Source: Microbacterium pullorum
GTDB lineage: Bacteria > Actinomycetota > Actinomycetes > Actinomycetales > Microbacteriaceae
Length of the DNA stretch: 64,000 bases
NCBI RefSeq assembly: GCF_014836535.1
Contig: NZ_JACSQP010000008.1
Span: forward strand, 51,844 to 115,843
Direction of reading: 5' to 3'
Numbering within the stretch: the stretch's first letter is position 1; each line of letters begins with the position of its first letter. Below the pieces are notes generated by a model. It was given only the letters and a program-made list of their open reading frames with translations. It was not told the DNA's origin and ran no database searches. This document shows positions 26,844 through 39,129 of the stretch, one piece after another. The position numbers were made by a program, and so were the translations under genes.

Positions 26844-27710
26844 GTGACAACGACGATCGCGACGGAGGTATGGGCCCCGGCAACGGTGCAGCCGATCGAT
26901 GACGTGCGCCACCCGGCGGCTCGCCGGGTGGCCGATGTGCTGCGGAGTCGCTCCGCCAGACCCCGGGTGTTCGTGCTCGACGACCTCGAGAACATCGAGC
27001 AGGCCGTCACGAGCGGGATCGTGCTGCACAGCCTGTACGTCACCGGAGCCGCACGCGATCGTGTGCTTCCGGTGCTCGCAGGCGTCGGTCCGGATGTGCC
27101 GCACTACGTGCTGGGGGAGGCAGTGGCGCGCGCGCTCTTCGGCGAACAGAAGAGTGCCCGGGTGTTCGCGCTCGCGCACGCCCCTCGGCCGTCGAAGCTG
27201 CATGATCTCATCGGCGTCGCCGGCGACGTGGCCGTGCTGGACGGCGTGCGGATCGTCGGCAACATCGGGGCGATCACGCGGACTGTCTGCGCGCTCGGCG
27301 CGGCGGGCGTCGTGCTGCTGGACAGCGGGCTTCGCACGACGCTCGACCGCCGTCTGATTCGCGCCAGCCGCGGCCTGGTGTTCGCGACACCGGTCATCCT
27401 CGCCGGTCGCGCAGAGTGCGTCGACTTCATCCGACGAGAAGGACTCACGGTCGCTGCGCTCTCGGCGGATGCAGCGCAGCCGCTGCGCGCCATCCGTGCG
27501 GTGCACGAACGCCTCGCGCTCGTCTTCGGAGGCGAGCGCGAAGGCATCGGCCCCGAGCTGAACGAGGTGACGACCTACCGCTACGCGATCCCCATGAATT
27601 CGATGGTCGACTCCCTCAACGTCTCCGTCACGGCCGGGATCGCCCTCTACGAACACGCATTCAGGGAGCAGAAAACCCCGGAATCACGGGGATTCCGGGG
27701 TTCTGTCTGA
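26844..27710 (+). CDS. tsnR: TsnR-like 23S rRNA 2'-O-methyltransferase
   Basis: This 288-residue protein belongs to the SpoU/TrmH superfamily and closely resembles TsnR/NshR, the enzymes that methylate A1067 of 23S rRNA and give resistance to thiostrepton and nosiheptide. An N-terminal RNA-binding domain ends with GEQKSARVFALAHAPRP. The knotted methyltransferase domain shows DGVRIVGNIGAITRT (133-147), DRRLIRASRG, LVFGGEREG (227-234 region) and IPMNSMVDSLNVSV (249-262). The last 12 residues are encoded by a terminator hairpin and are probably an accidental extension. It may instead methylate another rRNA site. Confidence 0.8.
   Translation: MTTTIATEVWAPATVQPIDDVRHPAARRVADVLRSRSARPRVFVLDDLENIEQAVTSGIVLHSLYVTGAARDRVLPVLAGVGPDVPHYVLGEAVARALFGEQKSARVFALAHAPRPSKLHDLIGVAGDVAVLDGVRIVGNIGAITRTVCALGAAGVVLLDSGLRTTLDRRLIRASRGLVFATPVILAGRAECVDFIRREGLTVAALSADAAQPLRAIRAVHERLALVFGGEREGIGPELNEVTTYRYAIPMNSMVDSLNVSVTAGIALYEHAFREQKTPESRGFRGSV
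27674..27702 (-). terminator. Terminator of tRNA-Ile/tRNA-Ala inside the end of tsnR
   Basis: AACCCCGGAATC and GATTCCGGGGTT form a perfect 12-bp stem with a 5-base loop. On the minus strand it is followed by TTTTCTG, so it looks like the intrinsic terminator of the two tRNA genes. It lies within the last codons of the convergent methyltransferase gene. Confidence 0.8.
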
Positions 27711-27713
27711 CTG

Positions 27714-27786
27714 TGGAGCCTAGGAGATTCGAACTCCTGACATCCTGCTTGCAAAGCAGGCGCTCTACCAACTGAGCTAAGGCCCC
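27714..27786 (-). tRNA. tRNA-Ala (TGC anticodon)
   Basis: On the minus strand the acceptor arms are GGGGCCT and AGGCTCC followed by A. The D arm is AGCTCAGTTGGTAGAGC, the anticodon stem-loop CCTGCTTTGCAAGCAGG gives TGC, and the T arm contains GGAGTTCGAATCTCC. The CCA end is not encoded. Confidence 0.96.
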
Positions 27787-27799
27787 CGGGGCTGTGTTG

Positions 27800-27873
27800 T
27801 GGGGCTACCAGGACTTGAACCTGGGACCTCTTCATTATCAGTGAAGCGCTCTAACCGCCTGAGCTATAGCCCC
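27800..27873 (-). tRNA. tRNA-Ile (GAT anticodon)
   Basis: On the minus strand the acceptor arms are GGGGCTA and TAGCCCC followed by A. The anticodon stem-loop CTTCACTGATAATGAAG gives GAT, and the T arm contains CCAGGTTCAAGTCCTGG. It is transcribed just before tRNA-Ala, 13 bases apart. No CCA is encoded. Confidence 0.96.
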
Positions 27874-27917
27874 GTCTGCCGTGATTCCTCATCGGCAACC
27901 TCCAAGACTTTACCTGA

Positions 27918-27947
27918 CGCGACCCGGTTTCACGAAACCGAGTCGCG
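27918..27947 (-). terminator. Hairpin after the gyrase operon
   Basis: CGCGAC and GTCGCG, then CGGTTTC and GAAACCG, form a 30-base hairpin with one mismatch about 10 bases beyond the stop of the DUF3566 gene. A T-run is lacking, so termination strength is uncertain. Its centre resembles but is not a parS site. Confidence 0.6.
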
Positions 27948-27957
27948 CCCGGGCGCG

Positions 27958-28358
27958 TCAGTTGGAGGTGAAACCGACGAGAAGCCCGCCGGTGATCTTC
28001 ACCATCAGGTTGTAGATGCCGGCCACGACCGCGCCCAGCACCGTCACGACGATGAGGTTGAGGATGGCCACGATCGCCGCGAACGCCATGACCTGCGGCA
28101 GCCCGATGAACGACGTGAGCGACACCGTCCCATCGGTGAAGGCGACGAACAGCTCATCCATCTTCGCCAGCAGCGTCGTCGCCTCGAGCACCATGTACAC
28201 CAGGAAGATCGACACGACCGTGACGACGGCGAGGGCGACGGCGGCGAGGAAGGACAGCTTCACCGCGGACCAGAAGTCCACGTAGACCAGGCGCAACCGC
28301 ACCTGCTTGGAGCTGGTCTTGCTCGACGACTTCTTCGCCAGCTTGTCGGCTACCGTGC

Positions 28359-28362
<4 letters not shown>
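27958..28362 (-). CDS. DUF3566 membrane protein
   Basis: This 134-residue protein has a basic, serine-rich N-terminus and two membrane helices ([22 protein letters not shown] and [26 protein letters not shown]), matching DUF3566. Its function is unknown. The mycobacterial counterpart (Rv0007) also follows gyrA. Its ATG overlaps the gyrA stop codon by four bases, so it is translated with gyrase. Confidence 0.9.
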
Positions 28363-30962
<2,600 letters not shown>

Positions 30963-31036
30963 TTCGTTCTCTCAGTCCGGTGGTCTCGGTCCGCTGGTCG
31001 AGCGCTCGTTCGGGGCACGAGGGCAGCGAGACCACG

Positions 31037-33118
<2,082 letters not shown>

Positions 33119-33198
33119 CTATCGGGTTTCCATCCCTTCGCGGGGCGAGAACGGCCCTGTCGCGCCCGGAAAACGTTCGGAATGCCACCGGTCGTGGG

Positions 33199-33687
33199 TC
33201 AGCCGTAGGTATCGCGAGCACCCCGCCCTGGAACCGCTCTGCGGCCCCATTTCCAAGAGGGGACGTCAGGCCCGATGAAGCGGATGCTCGATACCCCCGC
33301 CTCGGGGAAGCGCCGCGCGATCTCGGTGACGATCGTCGCGCGCATGAGCGTAAGCTGCCGGGCCCACGCCGTGGAGTCGCACTGCACGGTGAGCACGCCG
33401 TCGCCCAGCGCGACGGGGGAAGCGTGCTGCGCCGTCTCGGCGCCGGCGACACGCTCCCACTGCAGCACGAGATCTTCGCGCGCGAGCTGCGAGTCCCAAC
33501 CCGACGCGCGGGTGAGGGCGGCCACGACGTCACCGAGCCCGCGCGGATCGCGGCCCGGCGTGAACGGCGCGTTCTCGTCATCGACGACCCTGCGGCGCTT
33601 GCGCCTGGAGCCGCGACTGGTCGGCTCGAGGCCGCGAAGGCGCATGTACGTCGCGATGGTTTCAGGAATGTGCGCGGGATCAGTCAT
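33199..33687 (-). CDS. dciA: DciA-type DUF721 protein (DnaB loader)
   Basis: This 162-residue protein contains a DUF721 domain in its C-terminal half (LVLQWERVAGAETAQHASPVALGDG and STAWARQLTLM), after a basic linker (RGSRRKRRRV). DciA proteins help load the replicative helicase DnaB in bacteria lacking DnaC or DnaI, and dnaB is present in this window. The ATG at 33687 overlaps the recF stop by 8 bases, which supports the start. Position between recF and gyrB is conserved in actinobacteria. Confidence 0.9.
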   Translation of the reverse strand: MTDPAHIPETIATYMRLRGLEPTSRGSRRKRRRVVDDENAPFTPGRDPRGLGDVVAALTRASGWDSQLAREDLVLQWERVAGAETAQHASPVALGDGVLTVQCDSTAWARQLTLMRATIVTEIARRFPEAGVSSIRFIGPDVPSWKWGRRAVPGRGARDTYG

Positions 33688-34837
33688 TCTGCTCCCCCAG
33701 AATACGCCCGCCCTCGACCCGGACGGTACGAGCGCGCAGCGCCGGAGGCACGTCGTCGTCGACGGCCGCGGTGACGACGACCTGCTCATAGCCGGCGACG
33801 AGACCCGCGAGCCGGCTGCGCCGGTCGGCATCGAGCTCGGCGAAGACATCGTCGAGGATCAGCACGGGGTCGCCCAGCCGCGACTCGGCGCGCAGCAGCT
33901 CGGCTGACGCGAGCCGCAGTGCGAGCGCGACCGACCACGATTCGCCGTGCGAGGCGTATCCCTTCACGGGCAGTCCGCGCACGCGCAGCAGCAGGTCGTC
34001 GCGGTGCGGACCGGTGAGCGTGAGCCCGCGATCGAACTCCGCCGAACGCCGCGTGGCCAGTGCCGAACGGAACCGGGCCTCGATGTCGGCGGCATCTGCG
34101 GCGGAGGCGGCGGCCACCGCGTCTTCTTCGGGGTCGGCACCGTCGACCGAGAGGGCCCAGACCAGCTCGGGGCTGTGATCGGCGCCGGCGATGGCGGCAT
34201 ACGCGTCGACGAGGGGACCGGTGAGTTCACCGGCGAGGGCGAGTCGGGCACGGATGACCTGAGTCCCCAGCGTGACCAGCTTGTCGTCCCAGACGTCGAG
34301 TGTGGTGAGCGCATCGCCGCGGATGCCGCGGGCCTTCGCCGACTTCAGCAGGGCCGTCCGCTGCTTGAGCACCCGGTCGTAGTCGGCGAGCACCCCGGCC
34401 ATGCGGGGTGTGCGCTGGATGAGCAGCTGATCGGCGAAGCGGCGGCGCGACGACGGATCGCCCCGCACGATCTGCAGGTCTTCCGGGGCGAAGAGCACGA
34501 CCTGCGCGTAGCGCGGCAACTCCGATGGCTTCACCGCTGCGCCGTTGACGCGCGCCTTGTTCGATCCCTGCCGGTTGAGCTGTGCTTCCAGCTGCACCCG
34601 GCGCTCACCGTGCGCGAGCCGCGCCCGCACGATGGCGGCATCCGCCCCGTGACGCACCATCGGGGCGTCGTTCGAGACCCGATGCGACCCCAGCGTCGCG
34701 AAGAACGCGATGGCTTCGACCAGGTTGGTCTTGCCCTGGCCGTTACGCCCCACGAAGACGTTCGCGCCGGGCGACAGCGCGACGTCGGCGACCGCATAGT
34801 TGCGGAAGTCCACGAGGCTGAGCTGCTCGACGATCAC
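33680..34837 (-). CDS. recF: DNA replication and repair protein RecF
   Basis: This 385-residue SMC-like ATPase helps load RecA at single-strand gaps. Walker A is G30-RNGQGKT, the signature region follows the central coiled-coil-like segment, and Walker B is DPVLILDDVFAELD. It begins with the typical MIVEQLSLVDFRNY. It lies 51 bases after dnaN on the same strand and overlaps dciA at its end. Confidence 0.96.
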   Translation of the reverse strand: MIVEQLSLVDFRNYAVADVALSPGANVFVGRNGQGKTNLVEAIAFFATLGSHRVSNDAPMVRHGADAAIVRARLAHGERRVQLEAQLNRQGSNKARVNGAAVKPSELPRYAQVVLFAPEDLQIVRGDPSSRRRFADQLLIQRTPRMAGVLADYDRVLKQRTALLKSAKARGIRGDALTTLDVWDDKLVTLGTQVIRARLALAGELTGPLVDAYAAIAGADHSPELVWALSVDGADPEEDAVAAASAADAADIEARFRSALATRRSAEFDRGLTLTGPHRDDLLLRVRGLPVKGYASHGESWSVALALRLASAELLRAESRLGDPVLILDDVFAELDADRRSRLAGLVAGYEQVVVTAAVDDDVPPALRARTVRVEGGRILGEQND

Positions 34838-34888
34838 CGAATCACCCTCCTTCGCAGTTCCGACAGCCTGCGCTGTCGGGTGTGCAAC

Positions 34889-36040
34889 TCAGCGCAGGAG
34901 CAGGTTCGGCTGCAGCAGGTACTTGAACGAGCCCTCGCCGGCGCGGTCGACCGAGGTCTGCGCCGTGATGAGCACGGGGCTGAGCTTGTTCGCGTTCTCG
35001 CTCGAGGTGAACGTGATGCGCGTGAACTCGCTGCGCACCGCACCCAGGGCCTCGATGAGGTACTGGGGGTTGAGGCCCAGCGTGACGTCCTCGCCGATGA
35101 GCGTGGCATCCACCGACTCGGTCGCACGGGCCTGCTCGGTGCCGGAGGCATCCATCGAGACTCCTTCACCCGTGAACGTGAACCGCAGCGGTGCGGAGCG
35201 GTCGAGCACGAGCGACACACGGCGCACGGCCTCGATGAGCTCGGCGGTGTTGACCACCGCGTGGTGCTCGGTCTGCTCGGGGAACAGGCGCCGGACCGGC
35301 GGGAAGTTGCCCTTGATCAGCAGCGACGTGACCGTCTTGTTGCCCGCGGTGAACGCGATGATCTCGCGGTCGCCTGAGCCGGAGAAGGCGATCGAGATGT
35401 CGCCGGAGTGCGCGAAGGTCTTGCCGACCTCCGTGAGGGTGCGAGCGGGGACCAGTGCCGTCGTCGATTCCTCGGATCCCGCCGCGCCGCCGTCCCACGG
35501 CAGTTCGCGCAGCGCCACGCGGTAGCGGTCGGTGGCGACGAGGCTCAGCTGCGTGCCCGAGACCTCGAGCTGCACACCGGTGAGCACGGGGGTGACATCG
35601 TCGCGCGACGCGGCGAAGGCGACCTGTGCGATCGCGGTTGCGAAGTCATCGGCCGGGACGAGACCCGATTCACCCGAGACCTCGGGGATCGCGGGGTACT
35701 CCTGCACCGGCATCGACGAGAGTGTGAAACGGGCGGAACCGCAGGTCAGCAGGATGCTGCCGTCGTCCTCGATGCTCATCTGGATCGGGGCGTTCGGGAG
35801 CTTGCTGGCGATGTCGGCGAGCAGTCGGCCGTGCACGAGGATCGTGCCCGGGTCGTCGACCGTGGCTTCGATCGTCGTGCGGGCGGAAGCCTCGTAGTCG
35901 AAAGCCGAGAGCGACAGGCCGTCTTCGGTGGCTTCGATGAGCACGCCGGCGAGGATCGGCTGCGGGTTTCGCTGCGGCAGAAGCTTCACGACGAACGACA
36001 CGGCCTCGCTGAAGACATCGCGATTGACGTGGAACTTCAC
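34889..36040 (-). CDS. dnaN: DNA polymerase III sliding clamp (beta)
   Basis: This 383-residue protein folds into three clamp domains and forms a ring that holds polymerase III on DNA. It begins VKFHVNRDVFSEAVSFVVKL and contains the family-typical ATDRYRVALREL. The GTG at 36040 follows the ribosome-binding site GGGAGA and gives normal length; the frame is open for 16 more codons upstream. A minus-strand -10 box TAGCAT (36073-36078) is a good promoter candidate at the edge of oriC. NucS in this window carries a possible clamp-binding tail. Confidence 0.96.
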   Translation of the reverse strand: MKFHVNRDVFSEAVSFVVKLLPQRNPQPILAGVLIEATEDGLSLSAFDYEASARTTIEATVDDPGTILVHGRLLADIASKLPNAPIQMSIEDDGSILLTCGSARFTLSSMPVQEYPAIPEVSGESGLVPADDFATAIAQVAFAASRDDVTPVLTGVQLEVSGTQLSLVATDRYRVALRELPWDGGAAGSEESTTALVPARTLTEVGKTFAHSGDISIAFSGSGDREIIAFTAGNKTVTSLLIKGNFPPVRRLFPEQTEHHAVVNTAELIEAVRRVSLVLDRSAPLRFTFTGEGVSMDASGTEQARATESVDATLIGEDVTLGLNPQYLIEALGAVRSEFTRITFTSSENANKLSPVLITAQTSVDRAGEGSFKYLLQPNLLLR

Positions 36041-36568
36041 AAGTTCTCCCTTGTCGGCGGGTATGGGCTCCCATGCTACTGCCCACAAGGTGACGTCCCG
36101 GAAGTCGCGGTCGCCGGTCGCGTCACGGTGATGGACCTGGATCTCAAGAGAAAGTTCTTGTCATGGTGTTAACGCCTGTGGAAACTGTGGATAACTCTCG
36201 CGATCCCAGTCGAGACACTGGAACTACAAAGATGTCATTTGTGAGTTGCCTGCGGATTGGCGTGTTTCCGCGGGAGTCGGGACACCCCTTCGAAGGGGCG
36301 GTCATCCACAGGCTGGCCGAATCCACTCACAATCTCATCGGCGTGCCCCACAGTTATCCACAGGTTGTCCACAGTGTGAAAAACAGGAATCATCACGGTC
36401 TCGGGCGGGGCTGTCAAGCACGAAAACCGGGCATACGTCGATGCGAGGGTATGCGGCGGCCGGCATGGCAGCCAGGGAACGCTCAGCAGCGCACGTGTGC
36501 GCCGAGGGGGTTCGCTACGACCGGGCACGCCGAACGGAGCGGCGGCGGCTGGAGCCGCCCGCGGAGGG
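36041..36568. other. oriC: Origin of replication region (oriC)
   Basis: This 528-base non-coding gap between dnaA and dnaN holds several DnaA boxes: TGTGGAAAC (36177-36185), TGTGGATAA (36186-36194), TCATCCACA (36302-36310), TTATCCACA (36354-36362) and TTGTCCACA (36365-36373). AT-rich patches follow at about 36218-36245 and 36374-36398. DnaA binding here would unwind DNA and start replication. Genes mostly point away from this region on both sides, as expected for an origin. Confidence 0.88.
36073..36078 (-). promoter_or_regulatory. Candidate -10 box of dnaN
   Basis: TAGCAT on the minus strand lies 33 bases before the dnaN start codon. It would place the transcription start close to 36066, within oriC. 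Confidence 0.45.
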
Positions 36569-37984
36569 TCAGCGGCCGTTGCGGCCGAGCTGAGTGGTGA
36601 TCTCCGAGACCTGGTTGTAGATCGAGCGGCGCTCCTTCATGAGCTCGCTGATCTTCTTGTAGGCGTACATGACCGTGGTGTGGTCGCGGTTGCCGAACAG
36701 CTGACCGATCTTCGGCAGCGACAGGCTCGTGCGCTCGCGACACAGGTACATGGCGATCTGCCGTGCCGTGGCGACGGCCTGGGATCGACTGGAGCCGTAC
36801 AGATCGTCGACCGACAGCCGGAAGTACTGGGCCGTCGCGGTGATGATGTCGGTCGGGGAGACGACGTTCGCGTCGTCGTGGTCGACGATGTCGCGCAGCA
36901 CCGTCTGGGCGAGTGAGATATCCAGCGAGGAGCGGTTGAGGCTCGCGAATGCCGAGACGCGGATGAGCGCGCCCTCGAGCTCGCGGATGTTGGAGGAGAC
37001 CTTCGTCGCGATGTACTCGAGCACCTCGTCCGGAACGAGGAGGCGCTCGGACTGGGCTTTCTTGCGGAGGATCGCGATGCGGGTCTCGAGGTCGGGGGCC
37101 TGCACGTCGGTGATGAGGCCCCACTCGAAGCGGCTCCGCATGCGGTCCTCGAACCCGGTGAGCAGGCGCGGGGGCAGATCGCTCGTGATCACGACCTGTT
37201 TGTCGTGATCGTGGAGCTGGTTGAACGTGTGGAAGAACGCTTCCTGCGTCTCGGCGCGCCCCTGCAGGAACTGGATGTCGTCGATCAGCAGGATGTCGAC
37301 CTCGCGGTAGCGCGCTTGGAACGCGGCACCGCGGTTGTTCGCGATCGAGTTGATGAAGTCGTTCGTGAACTCTTCGCTCGAGACGTAGCGCACGCGGATG
37401 CCGGGGTACAGGCTCAGCCCGTACTCCCCGATCGCATGCAGCAGGTGGGTCTTGCCGAGTCCCGAGTCGCCGTAGATGAACAGCGGGTTGTACGCCTTGG
37501 CCGGAGCCTCGGCCACCGCGACGGCGGCGGCGTGCGCGAACCGGTTGGACTGGCCGATGACGAAGTTGTCGAAGGTGTACTTCGGATTGAGTCGGGTGTC
37601 GCTGCGCGACGGCGGTGCCACGGGCTCCGGGACCTCGGCGATGGGGCTGCGCACCACGATGGGCGCGGCGGCCGGCTGCAGCGGGATCGGTTCACTCAGG
37701 TGCGCGTCGGCGAGCTCGGGGTTCACCACTACGCGGAAGGTGGATGCCGCCGGCTCCGCGTCGACGCGGGCGAGGGCTTCCATGATGGGTGCCCGCAGAC
37801 GCTTGTTCAGCTGTGCCGCGGTCAGCTCGTTCGGCACGTCGAGGTAGAGCGTTCCACCCATCACGCCCTGCGCGACGGCGAGGCTCAGGAATCCCTGTAA
37901 CTGCGGGGTGACGCGGTCATCTCCGGTGAGTTCGTCGAGCACGGCGCGCCAGACGGGGACGTCTGGAAGGTCCTGCTGTGACAT
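36569..37984 (-). CDS. dnaA: Chromosomal replication initiator DnaA
   Basis: This 471-residue protein opens oriC. Domain I covers about residues 1-85, a proline/alanine linker follows, and the AAA+ domain carries Walker A at 172-179 (GDSGLGKT) and Walker B VDILLIDDIQFL. The C-terminal domain IV has the DnaA signature (SLPKIGQLFGNRDHTTVMYAY) that reads DnaA boxes. The ATG at 37984 gives normal length. Its own promoter region contains a DnaA box, suggesting autoregulation. Confidence 0.97.
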   Translation of the reverse strand: MSQQDLPDVPVWRAVLDELTGDDRVTPQLQGFLSLAVAQGVMGGTLYLDVPNELTAAQLNKRLRAPIMEALARVDAEPAASTFRVVVNPELADAHLSEPIPLQPAAAPIVVRSPIAEVPEPVAPPSRSDTRLNPKYTFDNFVIGQSNRFAHAAAVAVAEAPAKAYNPLFIYGDSGLGKTHLLHAIGEYGLSLYPGIRVRYVSSEEFTNDFINSIANNRGAAFQARYREVDILLIDDIQFLQGRAETQEAFFHTFNQLHDHDKQVVITSDLPPRLLTGFEDRMRSRFEWGLITDVQAPDLETRIAILRKKAQSERLLVPDEVLEYIATKVSSNIRELEGALIRVSAFASLNRSSLDISLAQTVLRDIVDHDDANVVSPTDIITATAQYFRLSVDDLYGSSRSQAVATARQIAMYLCRERTSLSLPKIGQLFGNRDHTTVMYAYKKISELMKERRSIYNQVSEITTQLGRNGR

Positions 37985-38038
37985 TGCGACTCCGGGGATC
38001 GATGCGCCGTGGCATCCGCCGCACTCGGAGGGCGGGCC

Positions 38039-38089
38039 TGTGGATAACGTGCGTGGGTAACGCTAATCAGCGAGCCTTGCGTCCGCCAA
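38039..38089 (-). promoter_or_regulatory. dnaA promoter with DnaA box
   Basis: On the minus strand, TTGGCG (38084-38089) and TAGCGT (38060-38065) are separated by 18 bases and place the start of transcription near 38053. A perfect DnaA box (TGTGGATAA on plus, 38039-38047) lies just downstream of that point, where bound DnaA would block its own transcription. The dnaA leader continues to 37985. Confidence 0.6.
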
Positions 38090-38138
38090 ATCCACTGTAG
38101 GCCGCGGCTGCGTGTCATTGCGAGGTTCGAGGGGAGTC

Positions 38139-38199
38139 GGTGGATAAAGTGTCGGCCGCTGGCGCCCGGTTTGAGTTCTCGCGCGGCGCGACGTACCCT
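38139..38199 (+). promoter_or_regulatory. rpmH promoter with an upstream DnaA-box-like site
   Basis: TTGAGT (38171-38176) and TACCCT (38194-38199) are separated by exactly 17 bases and would start transcription near 38206, about 80 bases before rpmH. GGTGGATAA (38139-38147), one mismatch from a DnaA box, lies just upstream. With 38039-38089 this accounts for the 304-base gap between dnaA and rpmH. Confidence 0.6.
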
Positions 38200-38288
38200 T
38201 AATCGGTTGACTTATGCCCATTCGGGCAGTCCCCTGTACCCGAGTCCCCGGCCAGCTTTCCGGTGACCGCCGATCCGGAGTGATCCTC

Positions 38289-38426
38289 ATGAGCAAGCGC
38301 ACTTTCCAGCCCAACAACCGTCGCCGCGCCAAGAAGCACGGTTTCCGTGCCCGCATGCACACCCGCGCCGGCCGCGCCATCCTGTCGGCTCGTCGCGCCA
38401 AGGGGCGCACCGAGCTCTCGGCCTGA
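38289..38426 (+). CDS. rpmH: Ribosomal protein bL34
   Basis: This 45-residue basic protein matches bL34 of the large ribosomal subunit along its whole length ([19 protein letters not shown] to the C-terminal TELSA). The ATG at 38289 gives the standard length. It opens the conserved rpmH-rnpA-yidD-yidC-jag-rsmG run that is divergent from dnaA. Confidence 0.97.
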   Translation: MSKRTFQPNNRRRAKKHGFRARMHTRAGRAILSARRAKGRTELSA

Positions 38427-38434
38427 CCCCAGCG

Positions 38435-38773
38435 GTGCTCTCGAGGCCGAACCGCCTCACACGCGGCATCGAATACCGCGCGGTTGTCCGCGGCGGGCGG
38501 CGATGTGGGGGCACCCACACCGTGACGTATGTCGCGCCCGCGATCGGTGGGCAGGTGCCGAGGTTCGGTTTCATCGTGAGTAAGCAGGTCGGCGGAGCCG
38601 TCGTGCGCAACACCGTGCGCAGGCGACTCAAAGCCGTCTGCGCCGAGGTGCTGGGCGACGCCGTCCCCTCGGGCGATGTCGTGATCCGCGCCCTGCCGAG
38701 TGCGGCTGAGGCTCCCTACGCGGAGCTGCGCAACGACGTACGCCGATGCCTGGCGAAACGGGCCGTGTCATGA
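38435..38773 (+). CDS. rnpA: Ribonuclease P protein component
   Basis: This 112-residue basic protein supports the RNase P RNA in trimming the 5' ends of tRNA precursors. It shows the family start LSRPNRLTRGIEYRAVVRGG and the RNR motif region VGGAVVRNTVRRRLKAV. It starts with GTG 8 bases after rpmH and its stop overlaps the yidD start. Confidence 0.95.
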   Translation: MLSRPNRLTRGIEYRAVVRGGRRCGGTHTVTYVAPAIGGQVPRFGFIVSKQVGGAVVRNTVRRRLKAVCAEVLGDAVPSGDVVIRALPSAAEAPYAELRNDVRRCLAKRAVS

Positions 38774-39126
38774 GCACCGCGACCCTGCCCATGGCATCGG
38801 TAGGCGAGGCGACCCTCGACCCCACACAGACGTGGCGCATGCTTCCGCTCATCCCGCGCAATGCCGGCCTGGCGCTGCTGCACGGGTACCGCGCGACGAT
38901 CTCGCACGTCTACGGCGACGTCTGCAAGTACTACCCGTCCTGTTCCGCCTACGCCGTGGGTGCCGTGCAGCAGCACGGTCTGGCCAAAGGCATCGTTCTG
39001 TCGGCCGCGCGACTTGCGCGCTGTCACCCCTGGGCCGCGGGTGGGATCGACGATGTTCCGTCGCATCCCCACTTTCGCCACGATCTGACTCGGCACGGAT
39101 TCGTCGTGCCCTCCGGAAAGGACTGA
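38770..39126 (+). CDS. yidD: Membrane protein insertion efficiency factor YidD
   Basis: This 118-residue protein carries the YidD core (YGDVCKYYPSCSAYAVGAVQQHG and ARLARCHPW with conserved cysteines). It is thought to help YidC insert membrane proteins. It is longer than the usual 70-90 residues because of an N-terminal extension of about 35 residues. The ATG at 38770 overlaps the rnpA stop by four bases and is preferred over an in-frame ATG 24 bases earlier. Confidence 0.93.
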   Translation: MSTATLPMASVGEATLDPTQTWRMLPLIPRNAGLALLHGYRATISHVYGDVCKYYPSCSAYAVGAVQQHGLAKGIVLSAARLARCHPWAAGGIDDVPSHPHFRHDLTRHGFVVPSGKD

Positions 39127-39129
39127 TCC

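Noticed and set aside
27927..27942. A parS-like palindrome (GGTTTCACGAAACC) near the tRNA-Ile gene.
   Set aside because: The central bases of the parS core are missing; the sequence is better explained as the stem of a hairpin after the gyrase operon.
36041..36600. Short open frames within oriC (for example 36163-36600 plus).
   Set aside because: They cross multiple DnaA boxes, lack ribosome-binding sites and have no recognisable product.
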